Source: Microbacterium saperdae
GTDB lineage: Bacteria > Actinomycetota > Actinomycetes > Actinomycetales > Microbacteriaceae
NCBI RefSeq assembly: GCF_006716345.1
Contig: NZ_VFOX01000001.1
Coordinates: 1,860,001-1,924,000 of the forward strand
Length of the DNA: 64,000 nt
Reading direction: 5' to 3'
This document shows, one piece after another, positions 1 through 7,259 of the stretch. Numbering within the stretch: position 1 is the first letter of the stretch; the number at the start of each line of letters is the position of its first letter. A program made the translations under genes and the position numbers. Below the pieces are notes generated by a model. That model searched no databases, was not told the DNA's origin, and was given only the letters and a program-made list of their open reading frames with translations.

Positions 1-513
1 CCAGCTGGTGGCGTGCAGCAGCGCGGCGAGCGGCACCAGAGCGATGAGCTGGCCGGTCTGTCCGAGGATTCCGGTGAACTGCACCATGAGCGGTCCTCCT
101 TGCGCGGGGAACCAGGTCGCCACGAGCCGGAGCACGGCCGGGAAGATGGCGGCGTCGCCCGCACCGAGCAGCACGCGCGCGAACACGGCGATGCCGATGC
201 TCGGCGACAGTGCCATGGTGAGCTGTCCGGCGGCCATCAACAGCATCCCGATGGTCATGATCGGCCGAGATCCGAAGCGGTCCAGGAGCACGCCGATCGG
301 GATCTGCATGCCCCCGTACACGGCGAGCTGCACGACGGCGAACAGGGCCAGCGTGGATGCATCGGCCTGGAAGCGGTCGGCGGCCTCGACTCCGACGGCT
401 CCGAGCGAGGTGCGGTTGGTGATGGCGAGGATGTAGGCGGCGACGCCGACCGACCAGATCACCCATGCGCGCCACCCCGGCGTCGAGACGGGGGAGAGAG
501 GGACGCGCTGCAC
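1..513 (-). CDS. MFS transporter, N-terminal part (runs off the window start)
   Basis: The visible 171 residues are the first half of a major facilitator superfamily protein. They hold a short polar N-terminus, then hydrophobic segments separated by an MFS motif A-like loop (GVLLDRFGSRP near residue 70). Substrate cannot be told. The start is the GTG at 513: an in-frame TAG lies 12 bases upstream, so no earlier start is possible. The spacing of a purine-rich stretch to this GTG is poor, so initiation may be weak. It lies downstream of the lipoprotein gene on the same strand but is separated from it by a strong hairpin. The C-terminal half is outside the window. Confidence 0.8.
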   Translation of the reverse strand, partial: MQRVPLSPVSTPGWRAWVIWSVGVAAYILAITNRTSLGAVGVEAADRFQADASTLALFAVVQLAVYGGMQIPIGVLLDRFGSRPIMTIGMLLMAAGQLTMALSPSIGIAVFARVLLGAGDAAIFPAVLRLVATWFPAQGGPLMVQFTGILGQTGQLIALVPLAALLHATSW

Positions 514-590
514 CCTCCCACGCTACTCCTGGAGATCGCGGCCCCGTGCCACCGGAGAGCGTCGACGCTGGATGGGCCTGCCGAAACGAG

Positions 591-627
591 AAGAGGTGCT
601 CCGCGACGGGGTCGCGGAGCACCTCTT
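591..627. terminator. Perfect 17-bp hairpin, intergenic terminator
   Basis: The two 17-base arms at 591-607 and 611-627 are perfect complements around a GGG loop. It lies just after the stop of the minus-strand lipoprotein gene and before the MFS gene. No long T-run follows. The symmetry and position suggest a transcription terminator. Confidence 0.7.
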
Positions 628-642
628 GGGGTGTGAGGAGAG

Positions 643-1116
643 TCAGCCCGCGCAGAGCGTGCTGAGGGCCGTGGACGACTCCTGCACGTCAGCCATGATC
701 GTCGTCATCTCAGACGCCGCAGCGGTGTCCTGGTCGACGAGGACCTTCGAGAGCACATCGCGGAGGGCGCCGAAGTCGTCGTAGACGTCGCCGACGGCTG
801 CCTTGACCTCGGGGTTTCCGACGGACTCCGCAGCGGCGCCGATCGCGTCGACCGTCTTGCTGAATGCGTCGACGGTGCCCTGCGGGTCGGCGGCAGCGGC
901 GGACACGTCGAGCGAGGACAGTTCCTGGGAAGCGGCCTGCACCTTCGTGCCGGCTTCGGTGCACGCGTCGGCGACGCTCTGGTCGGTGTTCTGCTCGGGC
1001 GCAGAGCTCTCGCTCTTGGTCGACGAGTCATCCGTGGCGCTCGGCGAACCGGAGCAGGCGGTGAGTCCGAGGACGGCGACGGCGGCGATGGTCCATGCGG
1101 CAATACGACGGTTCAT
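643..1116 (-). CDS. Predicted lipoprotein of unknown function
   Basis: This 157-residue protein begins with a basic N-terminus and a hydrophobic stretch ending in the lipobox LTAC (Cys at about 21), so it is likely lipid-anchored on the outer face of the membrane. A Ser/Thr/Asp-rich linker follows, then a helical domain rich in Ala, Val and Asp with one Cys near its start and one near its end that could form a disulphide. No enzyme motif is visible. The start has a good ribosome site (AAGGGGG) upstream. It is followed by the hairpin at 591-627 and seems to be a single-gene unit. Function not recognised. Confidence 0.8.
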   Translation of the reverse strand: MNRRIAAWTIAAVAVLGLTACSGSPSATDDSSTKSESSAPEQNTDQSVADACTEAGTKVQAASQELSSLDVSAAAADPQGTVDAFSKTVDAIGAAAESVGNPEVKAAVGDVYDDFGALRDVLSKVLVDQDTAAASEMTTIMADVQESSTALSTLCAG

Positions 1117-1328
1117 GAAAATTCCCCCTTCATGGGCGCTGCCAGTCGACAGCGCCGGTGTGCAAACGGGAGCCAGTTAACCACATCCGGGTGACGTCAC
1201 GGGGGATGCCACGCGATGGCAGTGCCGGCCTGGCGGTGCGCGTCCACGCCGGGGGAGTCGACGAACTACCGTGGAGAGGTCGTCGATCCGGCGACCATCA
1301 GTGCATTCGAGCCCAGAGGAGGTCGTCG

Positions 1329-1826
1329 ATGTCAGAAGGGGTCTTCATCCGTGAGGCGGACATGACCGGTCCCGACGCAGCGATCGTGGGCGACCTCGTG
1401 GGCACGTACCTTCGTCAGACGGAGGAGGAGAAGGCGCAGCGCGGATACGGCACGAGCGCCGCGGACCCGCTGCCTGATCGGTACCGGCGCGAGGTGGAGG
1501 AACCTGCGTCCGCCTACCGCGGTCACCGGGTTTATCTCGCCGAGGTCGATGGACGAGCGGCAGGAGTCGTGATCGTGCACGAGGTCGACGGCAAGACGGA
1601 GATCAAACGGCTGTGGACTGATCCGGGGGCACGCGGCCGAGGTGTGGGTGGCGCACTGCTAGACGCCGCGATCGCATCGGCGGACAGGCCCGTGCGGCTT
1701 TCCGTCTGGGAATGGCGTGCTCCCGCGGTCGGCCTGTACGAGTCGAGAGGTTTCGTCCGCGTCGACTCGTGGGACGAGCGCCCCGGCCTCGTCTGCATGG
1801 TGAGGAGCGACGGCGCACTCGGCTGA
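1329..1826 (+). CDS. GNAT family N-acetyltransferase
   Basis: A 165-residue protein with the GNAT acetyl-CoA site: a beta strand ending in the RLWTDPGARGRGVGGALL motif (about residues 95-112), where the Q/RxxGxG/A signature appears as RGRGVG, and a C-terminal LYESRGFVRV segment typical of the fold. It should transfer an acetyl group to an amine. The substrate is unknown; the N-terminal half is acidic and polar. The ATG at 1329 is chosen because AGAGGAGG lies directly upstream, although the frame is open further upstream. It stands alone between divergent and convergent neighbours. Confidence 0.85.
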   Translation: MSEGVFIREADMTGPDAAIVGDLVGTYLRQTEEEKAQRGYGTSAADPLPDRYRREVEEPASAYRGHRVYLAEVDGRAAGVVIVHEVDGKTEIKRLWTDPGARGRGVGGALLDAAIASADRPVRLSVWEWRAPAVGLYESRGFVRVDSWDERPGLVCMVRSDGALG

Positions 1827-1848
1827 ACCCGAGCGCGGTGCCCGCCGA

Positions 1849-3174
1849 TCAGTGCACCCCGTGCGAGCTTTTCTCCACGACCGGCGCAGGGCGACGCACC
1901 ACCAGCGACAGCAGTGCGGCGATCGCGCAGAGCGCGGCCCCGCCCCACCAGGCGTAGGTGTAAGTGCCGAAGGTATCGCGGATGACACCGGCACCCAGTG
2001 CCGCAGCGGCTGCGCCGATCTGGTGGGCCGCGAACACCCAGCCGAAGACGATCGTGCCCCGATCGCCGAAGATCTCGCGGCACAGCACCGCTGTGGGCGG
2101 CACCGTCGCGACCCAGTCCAGACCGTAGATCACGACGAACAGGACCATGCTCGGGTGCACGACGTCGGACAGGAGCCAGGGGAGGAGCACCAACCCCACG
2201 CCACGGAAGGCGTAGTAGGTCACCAGCAGGATCCGAGGGTCGAACTTGTCGGTCAGCCATCCGGAGGCGATGGTTCCGGCGATGTCGAAGATGCCGACCA
2301 CCGCAAGGAGGCCGGCTGCCGTGGTGGTGGCCATCCCGTGGTCGTGCGCGGAGGGGATGAAATGGATGCCGATGAGCCCGTTCGTGGTCGCTCCGCAGAT
2401 CGCGAAGGCGAACACCAGTGCCCAGAACGACGGCTTTTTCGAGGCGAAGACGAGGCCGTCGAGTGCCCGCTTCGCGGCGTTCCCCGTGGTGCGGGGAGGG
2501 GGAGTGTAGGTGAGCGGGTCGGCGCCGAGCGGAAGTACTCCACGGTCCGCCGGGTGATCGCGCAGCACCAACCAGACGACAGGGACGGCGGCGATCGCGA
2601 CACCGGCGACCAGCAGGGAGGCGATGCGCCAGCCGGAGCTCTCCGCGAGCGCGGCGACGGGAGGCAGGAAGATCAGTTGTCCTGTGGCCGAACCCGCGGT
2701 GAGGATTCCCATGACGAGCCCCCGCCGCCGCACGAACCAGCGGTTGGCGATCGTCGCGGCGAAGACGAGCGCCATGGAACCGGTGCCCAGGCCGATCAGC
2801 ACACCCCAGAAGAGCAGGAGCTGCCACGACGCCGTCATCAGGACGCTTCCCCCCGCCCCGAGGGCGACGAGCGTCAGCGCGGCCGCGACGACCTGACGGA
2901 TGCCGAAGCGGTCCATCAGCGCTGCGGCGAAGGGTGCGGTGAGACCGTACAGGAGCAGATTGATGCTCACGGCCAGCGACATGATCGTGGTCGACCAGCC
3001 GAACTCCTCATGCAGCGGCACCATGAGCGCACCAGGGGCGGCGCGGAACCCCGCGGCGGCGAGGAGCGCCAGGAAAGCGACGCCGGCGACCCACCAGGCG
3101 GGGTGGATCCGACGCCGAGAGGCGATCCCGTCGGGGGTGCGCGCAGCATCGGCGGGATCGCGGGGAGTCGTCAT
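1849..3174 (-). CDS. MFS transporter (OFA/NarK-like size)
   Basis: A 441-residue membrane protein with about 12 hydrophobic segments and a cytoplasmic, charged N-terminus. It has the MFS loop AALMDRFGIRQ after the second helix and the mirrored SGWLTDKFDPR in the second half. Length and pattern suit an oxalate/formate antiporter-like or drug and acid exporter branch. It is divergent from the HxlR-type regulator at 3262, and the 87-base gap holds an inverted repeat. The regulator therefore probably controls this transporter, with a ligand that is either its substrate or a toxic electrophile. The specific substrate is not readable. Confidence 0.85.
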   Translation of the reverse strand: MTTPRDPADAARTPDGIASRRRIHPAWWVAGVAFLALLAAAGFRAAPGALMVPLHEEFGWSTTIMSLAVSINLLLYGLTAPFAAALMDRFGIRQVVAAALTLVALGAGGSVLMTASWQLLLFWGVLIGLGTGSMALVFAATIANRWFVRRRGLVMGILTAGSATGQLIFLPPVAALAESSGWRIASLLVAGVAIAAVPVVWLVLRDHPADRGVLPLGADPLTYTPPPRTTGNAAKRALDGLVFASKKPSFWALVFAFAICGATTNGLIGIHFIPSAHDHGMATTTAAGLLAVVGIFDIAGTIASGWLTDKFDPRILLVTYYAFRGVGLVLLPWLLSDVVHPSMVLFVVIYGLDWVATVPPTAVLCREIFGDRGTIVFGWVFAAHQIGAAAAALGAGVIRDTFGTYTYAWWGGAALCAIAALLSLVVRRPAPVVEKSSHGVH

Positions 3175-3204
3175 CGTCGGGGCCTCATCGTCAGCGGTAT
3201 CTAA

Positions 3205-3219
3205 CTTTCGTGAAGAAAG
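3205..3219. promoter_or_regulatory. Inverted repeat, putative HxlR operator between divergent genes
   Basis: CTTTC at 3205-3209 and GAAAG at 3215-3219 are complementary around a 5-base spacer. The region is much more AT-rich than its surroundings. TACACT at 3221-3226 resembles a -10 box for the rightward regulator gene. The position between the MFS gene and the HxlR gene fits an operator for autoregulation and transporter control. Confidence 0.45.
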
Positions 3220-3261
3220 CTACACTAGTTTCGATACCCACCGCCACCGAAGGGGAGTGCG

Positions 3262-3756
3262 ATGCCGTTGCGGTCTGATTGGTCTGCCGAGTTCTGTCCG
3301 GTCCGTCGCTCGCTCGACGTGCTGGGAGATCCGTGGGTGCTGTTGATCATCCGCGATGTGCTGCACGGCCATGGCAGATTCGACGCATTGCGCGACAACC
3401 TGCAGATCTCCGAGCCCGTGCTCAGCCGTCGACTCGCCGCGATGGTCGAGGCTGGGCTGCTCATGCGTGTCGACTATCTGGACGGCGCTCGGACGCGGCA
3501 GGGCTATGCGGCCACCGAAGCCGCCGCCGACCTCCTGCCGATCCTCCAGCAGCTCGCGGTCTGGGGAGAGCGACATACTCCGATGCCCGAGGGGGGAGCG
3601 CATATGGCGATGGTCCACGAGACCTGCGGGCAGGAGACCACCGACGGCGGGGTCTGCAGCTCCTGCGGAGAGCGACTCACGCCCGAGCAGATGACCTGGG
3701 TGAAGCCGTGGAAGAACATCCGCGACCGGCTCCAGCCGGCCGGCACGCTTCGCTGA
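3262..3756 (+). CDS. HxlR family winged-helix regulator with C-terminal Zn-ribbon-like tail
   Basis: This 164-residue protein has the HxlR signature. CPVRRSLDVLGDPWVLLIIR (about residues 12-31) contains the conserved redox-prone Cys, followed by the winged helix with LRDNLQISEPVLSRRLAAM as recognition helix. Most HxlR proteins stop at about 110-150 residues. Here a tail carries C-x9-C-x2-C (positions about 120-133) with one further acidic/His-rich patch, suggesting metal or thiol sensing. It starts at an ATG preceded by AAGGGGAG. It is divergent from the MFS transporter and probably represses it and itself. Confidence 0.88.
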   Translation: MPLRSDWSAEFCPVRRSLDVLGDPWVLLIIRDVLHGHGRFDALRDNLQISEPVLSRRLAAMVEAGLLMRVDYLDGARTRQGYAATEAAADLLPILQQLAVWGERHTPMPEGGAHMAMVHETCGQETTDGGVCSSCGERLTPEQMTWVKPWKNIRDRLQPAGTLR

Positions 3757-4359
3757 TCAACCGCCGGGGCAGTCGCAGTCGCTCCCGCTGTAGCACTGAC
3801 AGGGGAGCGGCCGGTAGTCCGAACTGTCGACGCTCCTTCGCAGGTCGAGCTCATTCAGGCCGACGTCGATCGATGCGCTGTCGCCCTGGAGGTCGTCGCC
3901 GAGCGCCTGGCCCACGTCGCCGCAGTCAGCAGGCAGAGTGTCGATCCGTGACCCATCGGGAGACACCAGCAGATCGAAGCACACACGGCCCTCGTCGCTC
4001 ATCGTGAAGAATCCGCCGCCCCGCGAGACATCGGTCTTCGTCGTCAGCGTGAGAGCCGTTCCTTCGTCGGTCTTCGCCAGGTCGATGAGCGTCCATACAC
4101 CGAAAGGGACCTCGAGCGTCGGGTCTGACAGTGCCGCCCGCGCGTCGGCGATGCCCCCTACCTCGGATATCACGGCCTCAGGATCTGCGGCGAGTTCTTC
4201 TCGGAACTGCCAGGTGGCATCCTGAGCGCCTTCGACCATGTCTGCGAGCTCGGATCTCAGTTGCCGTTCCATCTGCGACTCCGGGCTGATCCAGGCACAT
4301 CCGTAGATCACACCGGCGGTGACCAGCACGATAGCGGCGACACCGGCGAGTCGAGCCAT
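3757..4359 (-). CDS. Hypothetical membrane-anchored or lipoprotein
   Basis: A 200-residue protein with one N-terminal hydrophobic segment (residues 4-21). The segment ends in IYGC, a poor lipobox because Tyr is at -2, so it is either a lipoprotein or a single-pass anchor. The rest is an exported acidic alpha/beta domain. The C-terminus is Cys-rich (LPCQCYSGSDCDCPGG), which suggests disulphides. The ATG at 4359 is preferred because AAGAAGG lies 5 bases upstream. It faces the HxlR gene and sits 73 bases downstream of the NUDIX gene on the same strand. No known function recognised. Confidence 0.7.
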   Translation of the reverse strand: MARLAGVAAIVLVTAGVIYGCAWISPESQMERQLRSELADMVEGAQDATWQFREELAADPEAVISEVGGIADARAALSDPTLEVPFGVWTLIDLAKTDEGTALTLTTKTDVSRGGGFFTMSDEGRVCFDLLVSPDGSRIDTLPADCGDVGQALGDDLQGDSASIDVGLNELDLRRSVDSSDYRPLPCQCYSGSDCDCPGG

Positions 4360-4432
4360 CGTTGCCTTCTTCACGAGGACAGCGTGGCATAGCACGCATT
4401 CCGATACCGGAATATCGGATGCGTCGTCCTTC

Positions 4433-4912
4433 TCAGCGTTCCCGAGCGTCGCGGCTGTGAGGGGAGCGGAGCGCATCGTCGAGCACGCGATCGATCCAGT
4501 CGTGTCGCGGTAGTGCGCTGATCTGCTCGCGCGTGAACCACCCGAGTTCGCGGATCTCATCCCGGTCGGGAGTGGCGGCGCCGACGAGGGCACACTCATA
4601 TGCCGTGGTGACGTACCCCACGCGGTCGCCGTTGGGGTAGGTCGCCATCAGCGAGTCACCCCCGTACGCACCGACGATCCTCACGATGCGGATCTGTCCG
4701 CCCGACTCCTCGTGAACCTCCCGAACCACAGCCTCCGCTGGGTCTTCTCCGGGCTCGACGCCGCCGCCGATGAGGCTCCACAGACCCGAGTGCGCATGGC
4801 GAGCGAGCAAGAAGTGCTCACCCTCGCGGATCACCGCTGTCACACCGGGAAGAAGGAGGAGATCGTGACCGATCCGCTCCCGAATGCCCGCGACATAGTC
4901 AGATATCGGCAT
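4433..4912 (-). CDS. NUDIX hydrolase
   Basis: This 159-residue protein carries a complete Nudix box. The glycine of GGGVEPGE begins it and REVHEESGG completes the metal-binding helix (about residues 50-72). It should hydrolyse a nucleoside diphosphate linked to another group, with Mg bound by the REVHEE glutamates. The N-terminal strand reads VTAVIREGEHFLLARH, typical for the family. The start at 4912 is favoured by AGGA about 9 bases upstream. The gene upstream on the same strand ends 4 bases before this start, so translation is probably coupled. Confidence 0.9.
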   Translation of the reverse strand: MPISDYVAGIRERIGHDLLLLPGVTAVIREGEHFLLARHAHSGLWSLIGGGVEPGEDPAEAVVREVHEESGGQIRIVRIVGAYGGDSLMATYPNGDRVGYVTTAYECALVGAATPDRDEIRELGWFTREQISALPRHDWIDRVLDDALRSPHSRDARER

Positions 4913-4916
4913 GGGG

Positions 4917-5645
4917 TCAATCCTGCCGTCGGCCGCGTTCGGCGTCACGTGCAGCGCTTTCCGTGTCGGAGCTGTCGATCGAGGGGAGTGGTGCACCTGC
5001 GCCGGCATCGTCGAACCAGTGGTGCCACCGTTCGTCGGGTGCCGCAGCGGGCGCGGTGCGCATCCCGAGCACGATCGCCAGGACACCCAGAAAGGCGACT
5101 CCTACCGCCGGCCCGCAGAGGCTGAAGATGGCGCCGAAGCTCGCCACCGCGGTGCCGAGCGGTGCCGCGGAGAAGAACGCCAGTCCGATCGCGTACGTCA
5201 CCGGCGTCCAGACCATGACCCACAGGGGCGCCCAGCGCCATGGAGAGGGGATGACCCTCGCGCGGGCGATCTCGACGACAGAGATGACGGCCAGCACGAG
5301 CAGGATTCCGAAGTACGCGGTCGCGACCAGCACCCACGCGTCTTCGGCCGCGTTCGGATCGCCCGTGTTGTCTGGAAGGAGCGTGAACCAGTACGACTGC
5401 GTCATCGGAGCGATCGCCAGAAGGATCGTCGCGAGGGTACCCACGACACGCCGCGCGGTGATGCTCCCCCCGCGGCCTATGCCGATCACGAGGAGAACGA
5501 CCGCCGCAGTGAAGAGCCAATCCTTGCCGGGGGAGAGGCCCGCCAGCGGTCCGCGTGCGGCAAGTCCGACCGCCACCGACAGGAGCAGCAGCACCCCGCC
5601 GGCCACCCAGGTGAGTCGCTGCGCCCGCAGTGTTCTCAGATCCAT
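4917..5645 (-). CDS. Hypothetical multi-pass membrane protein
   Basis: About 242 residues with six or so hydrophobic segments (for example LTWVAGGVLLLLSVAVGLA at the start and VAFLGVLAIVLGM near the end). It closes with a polar, acidic tail rich in Asp, Ser and Arg that should be cytoplasmic. No transporter or enzyme signature is visible. The start could be the ATG at 5645 or a GTG at 5663; neither has a strong ribosome site. It overlaps nothing but ends 4 bases before the NUDIX start, so the two are likely cotranscribed. Divergent from the amidase gene. Confidence 0.65.
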   Translation of the reverse strand: MDLRTLRAQRLTWVAGGVLLLLSVAVGLAARGPLAGLSPGKDWLFTAAVVLLVIGIGRGGSITARRVVGTLATILLAIAPMTQSYWFTLLPDNTGDPNAAEDAWVLVATAYFGILLVLAVISVVEIARARVIPSPWRWAPLWVMVWTPVTYAIGLAFFSAAPLGTAVASFGAIFSLCGPAVGVAFLGVLAIVLGMRTAPAAAPDERWHHWFDDAGAGAPLPSIDSSDTESAARDAERGRRQD

Positions 5646-5746
5646 ACTCGCGTCGTCACCCACACGATCACGATAGCCGGACGCGCTCTGAGGACAGCAC
5701 CCGTGTTCATCGCGCCCGCCACCCGCGCCGCGTGTTGAATGGACGG

Positions 5747-6517
5747 ATGCAGGAACCCCAGACGCCCGACTCTGCCGAAAGGCTCTCGGCTCCCACCCGT
5801 CGGGGCTTCCTCATCGCTGCGGGCGCGGGCGTGACCGCGACCGCTGCGGGCATCTGGCTCGCTGCAGGCCCACTGGCGTCAGACGGTGCGGCGACCGCCA
5901 TGGATCCGAACAATCCGAGAGCGCTACCCGAGTACGCGCCTGTCTACCAGCGCGCGGTGAAAGGACTCGAAGCGCCCCTGGGGTTCGAGGACTGTGCGCA
6001 TCCCACGGCACGTGCGGGCCGCGACACGGCGGGAAGCGATCGTCACGCCGTGACGCCCGTCATCGACCGGTTCATCATCCACCACACCGGCACGACGAAG
6101 GACCAGTTGGAGTTCCTCTCTCGGTGCAACAAGCGGTCCTCCGCACCGACCTTCTATCTGCGGCACGACGGTTCCGTCATCGAGCTGATACGGCCGGGCG
6201 CGAAACCTTCTTCCTCCGGCGCGGACTGGAACTGGCGTTCCTTGGCAGTCGAGACACTGGACCAGACGGGAGCGCCGGAATACACCGTGACGGCGGCGCA
6301 ACTGGAGGAACTCGCGCAGATGGTCGCGTGGCTCGCGACGTACGACGGCAAGAGTCTGGACGGCGTTCCGGTGTCGTTCACGATCGACAGGGAGCACGTC
6401 ATCAGCCACCGAGAGACCTGGTCAGGCACGGAGTGCCCCGGCCCGTATCTACAGGCTCGCCTCGACGACATCGTGTCGCGCGCACAGCAGATCTTCACCG
6501 CGAAGCCCTCCACGTAG
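5747..6517 (+). CDS. Tat-exported N-acetylmuramoyl-L-alanine amidase (Amidase_2/PGRP fold)
   Basis: A 256-residue protein with a twin-arginine signal (TRRGFLIAAG at about residues 17-26, then an Ala-rich hydrophobic stretch), so it is exported folded. The mature part is an amidase_2 domain. It has IIHHTGTT with the first zinc His, EHVISHRET with the second, and SGTECPGPYL with the zinc Cys. These residues cut the amide bond between N-acetylmuramic acid and L-alanine in peptidoglycan. No cell-wall-binding repeats follow, so it is a compact wall hydrolase for turnover. The ATG at 5747 is the first that gives a sensible signal peptide. Confidence 0.88.
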   Translation: MQEPQTPDSAERLSAPTRRGFLIAAGAGVTATAAGIWLAAGPLASDGAATAMDPNNPRALPEYAPVYQRAVKGLEAPLGFEDCAHPTARAGRDTAGSDRHAVTPVIDRFIIHHTGTTKDQLEFLSRCNKRSSAPTFYLRHDGSVIELIRPGAKPSSSGADWNWRSLAVETLDQTGAPEYTVTAAQLEELAQMVAWLATYDGKSLDGVPVSFTIDREHVISHRETWSGTECPGPYLQARLDDIVSRAQQIFTAKPST

Positions 6518-6541
6518 CCCACCCGCGTGCGCACGGCGTCA

Positions 6542-6547
6542 TATGAT
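6542..6547 (+). promoter_or_regulatory. Putative -10 box for a leaderless transcript
   Basis: TATGAT at 6542-6547 is one base from the TATAAT consensus and ends 6 bases before the GTG at 6554. This spacing would place the first transcribed base at or beside the start codon. No clear -35 box is visible. Confidence 0.35.
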
Positions 6548-6553
6548 CACGGT

Positions 6554-7060
6554 GTGATCCCGCGCCCACTTCAACCGGACCTCAAGACCGCCGAAGCGCG
6601 GTATGACGCTGTGCTGGACGAGCTGCACGCGTACGCGCGATTCGTCGATGAGCACGGCGACGAGAAGGGAACCGAGTACGAGTCGATGTCGTCCCGGATC
6701 CAACAGATGACGGGAAAAGACACCAGCCCGTTCAACCTCGCGGAATGGTGGGAAGCCGAAGGCGCCGAGGTGCTGGCCTTCCGGCTCTCGCTCCCAGATC
6801 CCCCGGCCGTCACACTCAGAAGCGACGATGTCCGCGCCATCGTGCGCTGGCTCAAGACGACCCGGCTGCCGCGTTCAGGTTCGTTCGCCGAAGAGTTCGA
6901 GCTCTATCTCGACGACTACTACTACGAACTTCTCCGCAAGAACTGCAGCCGCTATGACCATCGGGTGGTGTTCGGCTCCCGGCGGAGCCCGGACGGCACG
7001 CGAACGGAGATGTCGGTCGAGGAAGCGGTCGAATGGTTGCTGCCATCCCGCCATCCGTGA
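6554..7060 (+). CDS. Hypothetical protein
   Basis: A 168-residue acidic, apparently cytoplasmic protein with a helical N-terminal half (KTAEARYDAVLDELHAYARF). A C-terminal region has aromatic clusters (LYLDDYYYELLRKN) and ends in a VEEAVEWLL segment. No signal peptide or membrane segment and no recognised domain. The frame is open from a GTG at 6527, but TATGAT just before 6554 suggests a leaderless transcript starting at the GTG at 6554. It follows the amidase on the same strand by about 36 bases; a functional link is only inferred from proximity. Confidence 0.65.
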   Translation: MIPRPLQPDLKTAEARYDAVLDELHAYARFVDEHGDEKGTEYESMSSRIQQMTGKDTSPFNLAEWWEAEGAEVLAFRLSLPDPPAVTLRSDDVRAIVRWLKTTRLPRSGSFAEEFELYLDDYYYELLRKNCSRYDHRVVFGSRRSPDGTRTEMSVEEAVEWLLPSRHP

Positions 7061-7127
7061 ACGTTCAGGGAAGGTGTATGGATAGCGGGGAAGCGTTGCC
7101 TGCTTCTTCGTGATTGTGAGAACTGCG

Positions 7128-7162
7128 GTCAGTTCGATTCAAACTGACATAATGTGCATTAT
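7128..7162. repeat. Two adjacent palindromes in the gap after the uvrA2-like gene
   Basis: GTCAGTT at 7128-7134 is complementary to AACTGAC at 7142-7148, and directly next to it ATAATG/CATTAT (7149-7162) forms a second palindrome around TG. The gap lies between the ends of two convergent genes, so the first hairpin may terminate transcription. The AT-rich second palindrome looks more like a protein-binding site. Confidence 0.4.
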
Positions 7163-7259
7163 CGGCTACGATTCGAGCGGGGTGAGGGGAACCCAGCGCG
7201 TTCAGCGGTCAGCTGCGCCGGGGTCCGTCTCTCACGCGTTCACATCCTCGGCGAACCGC

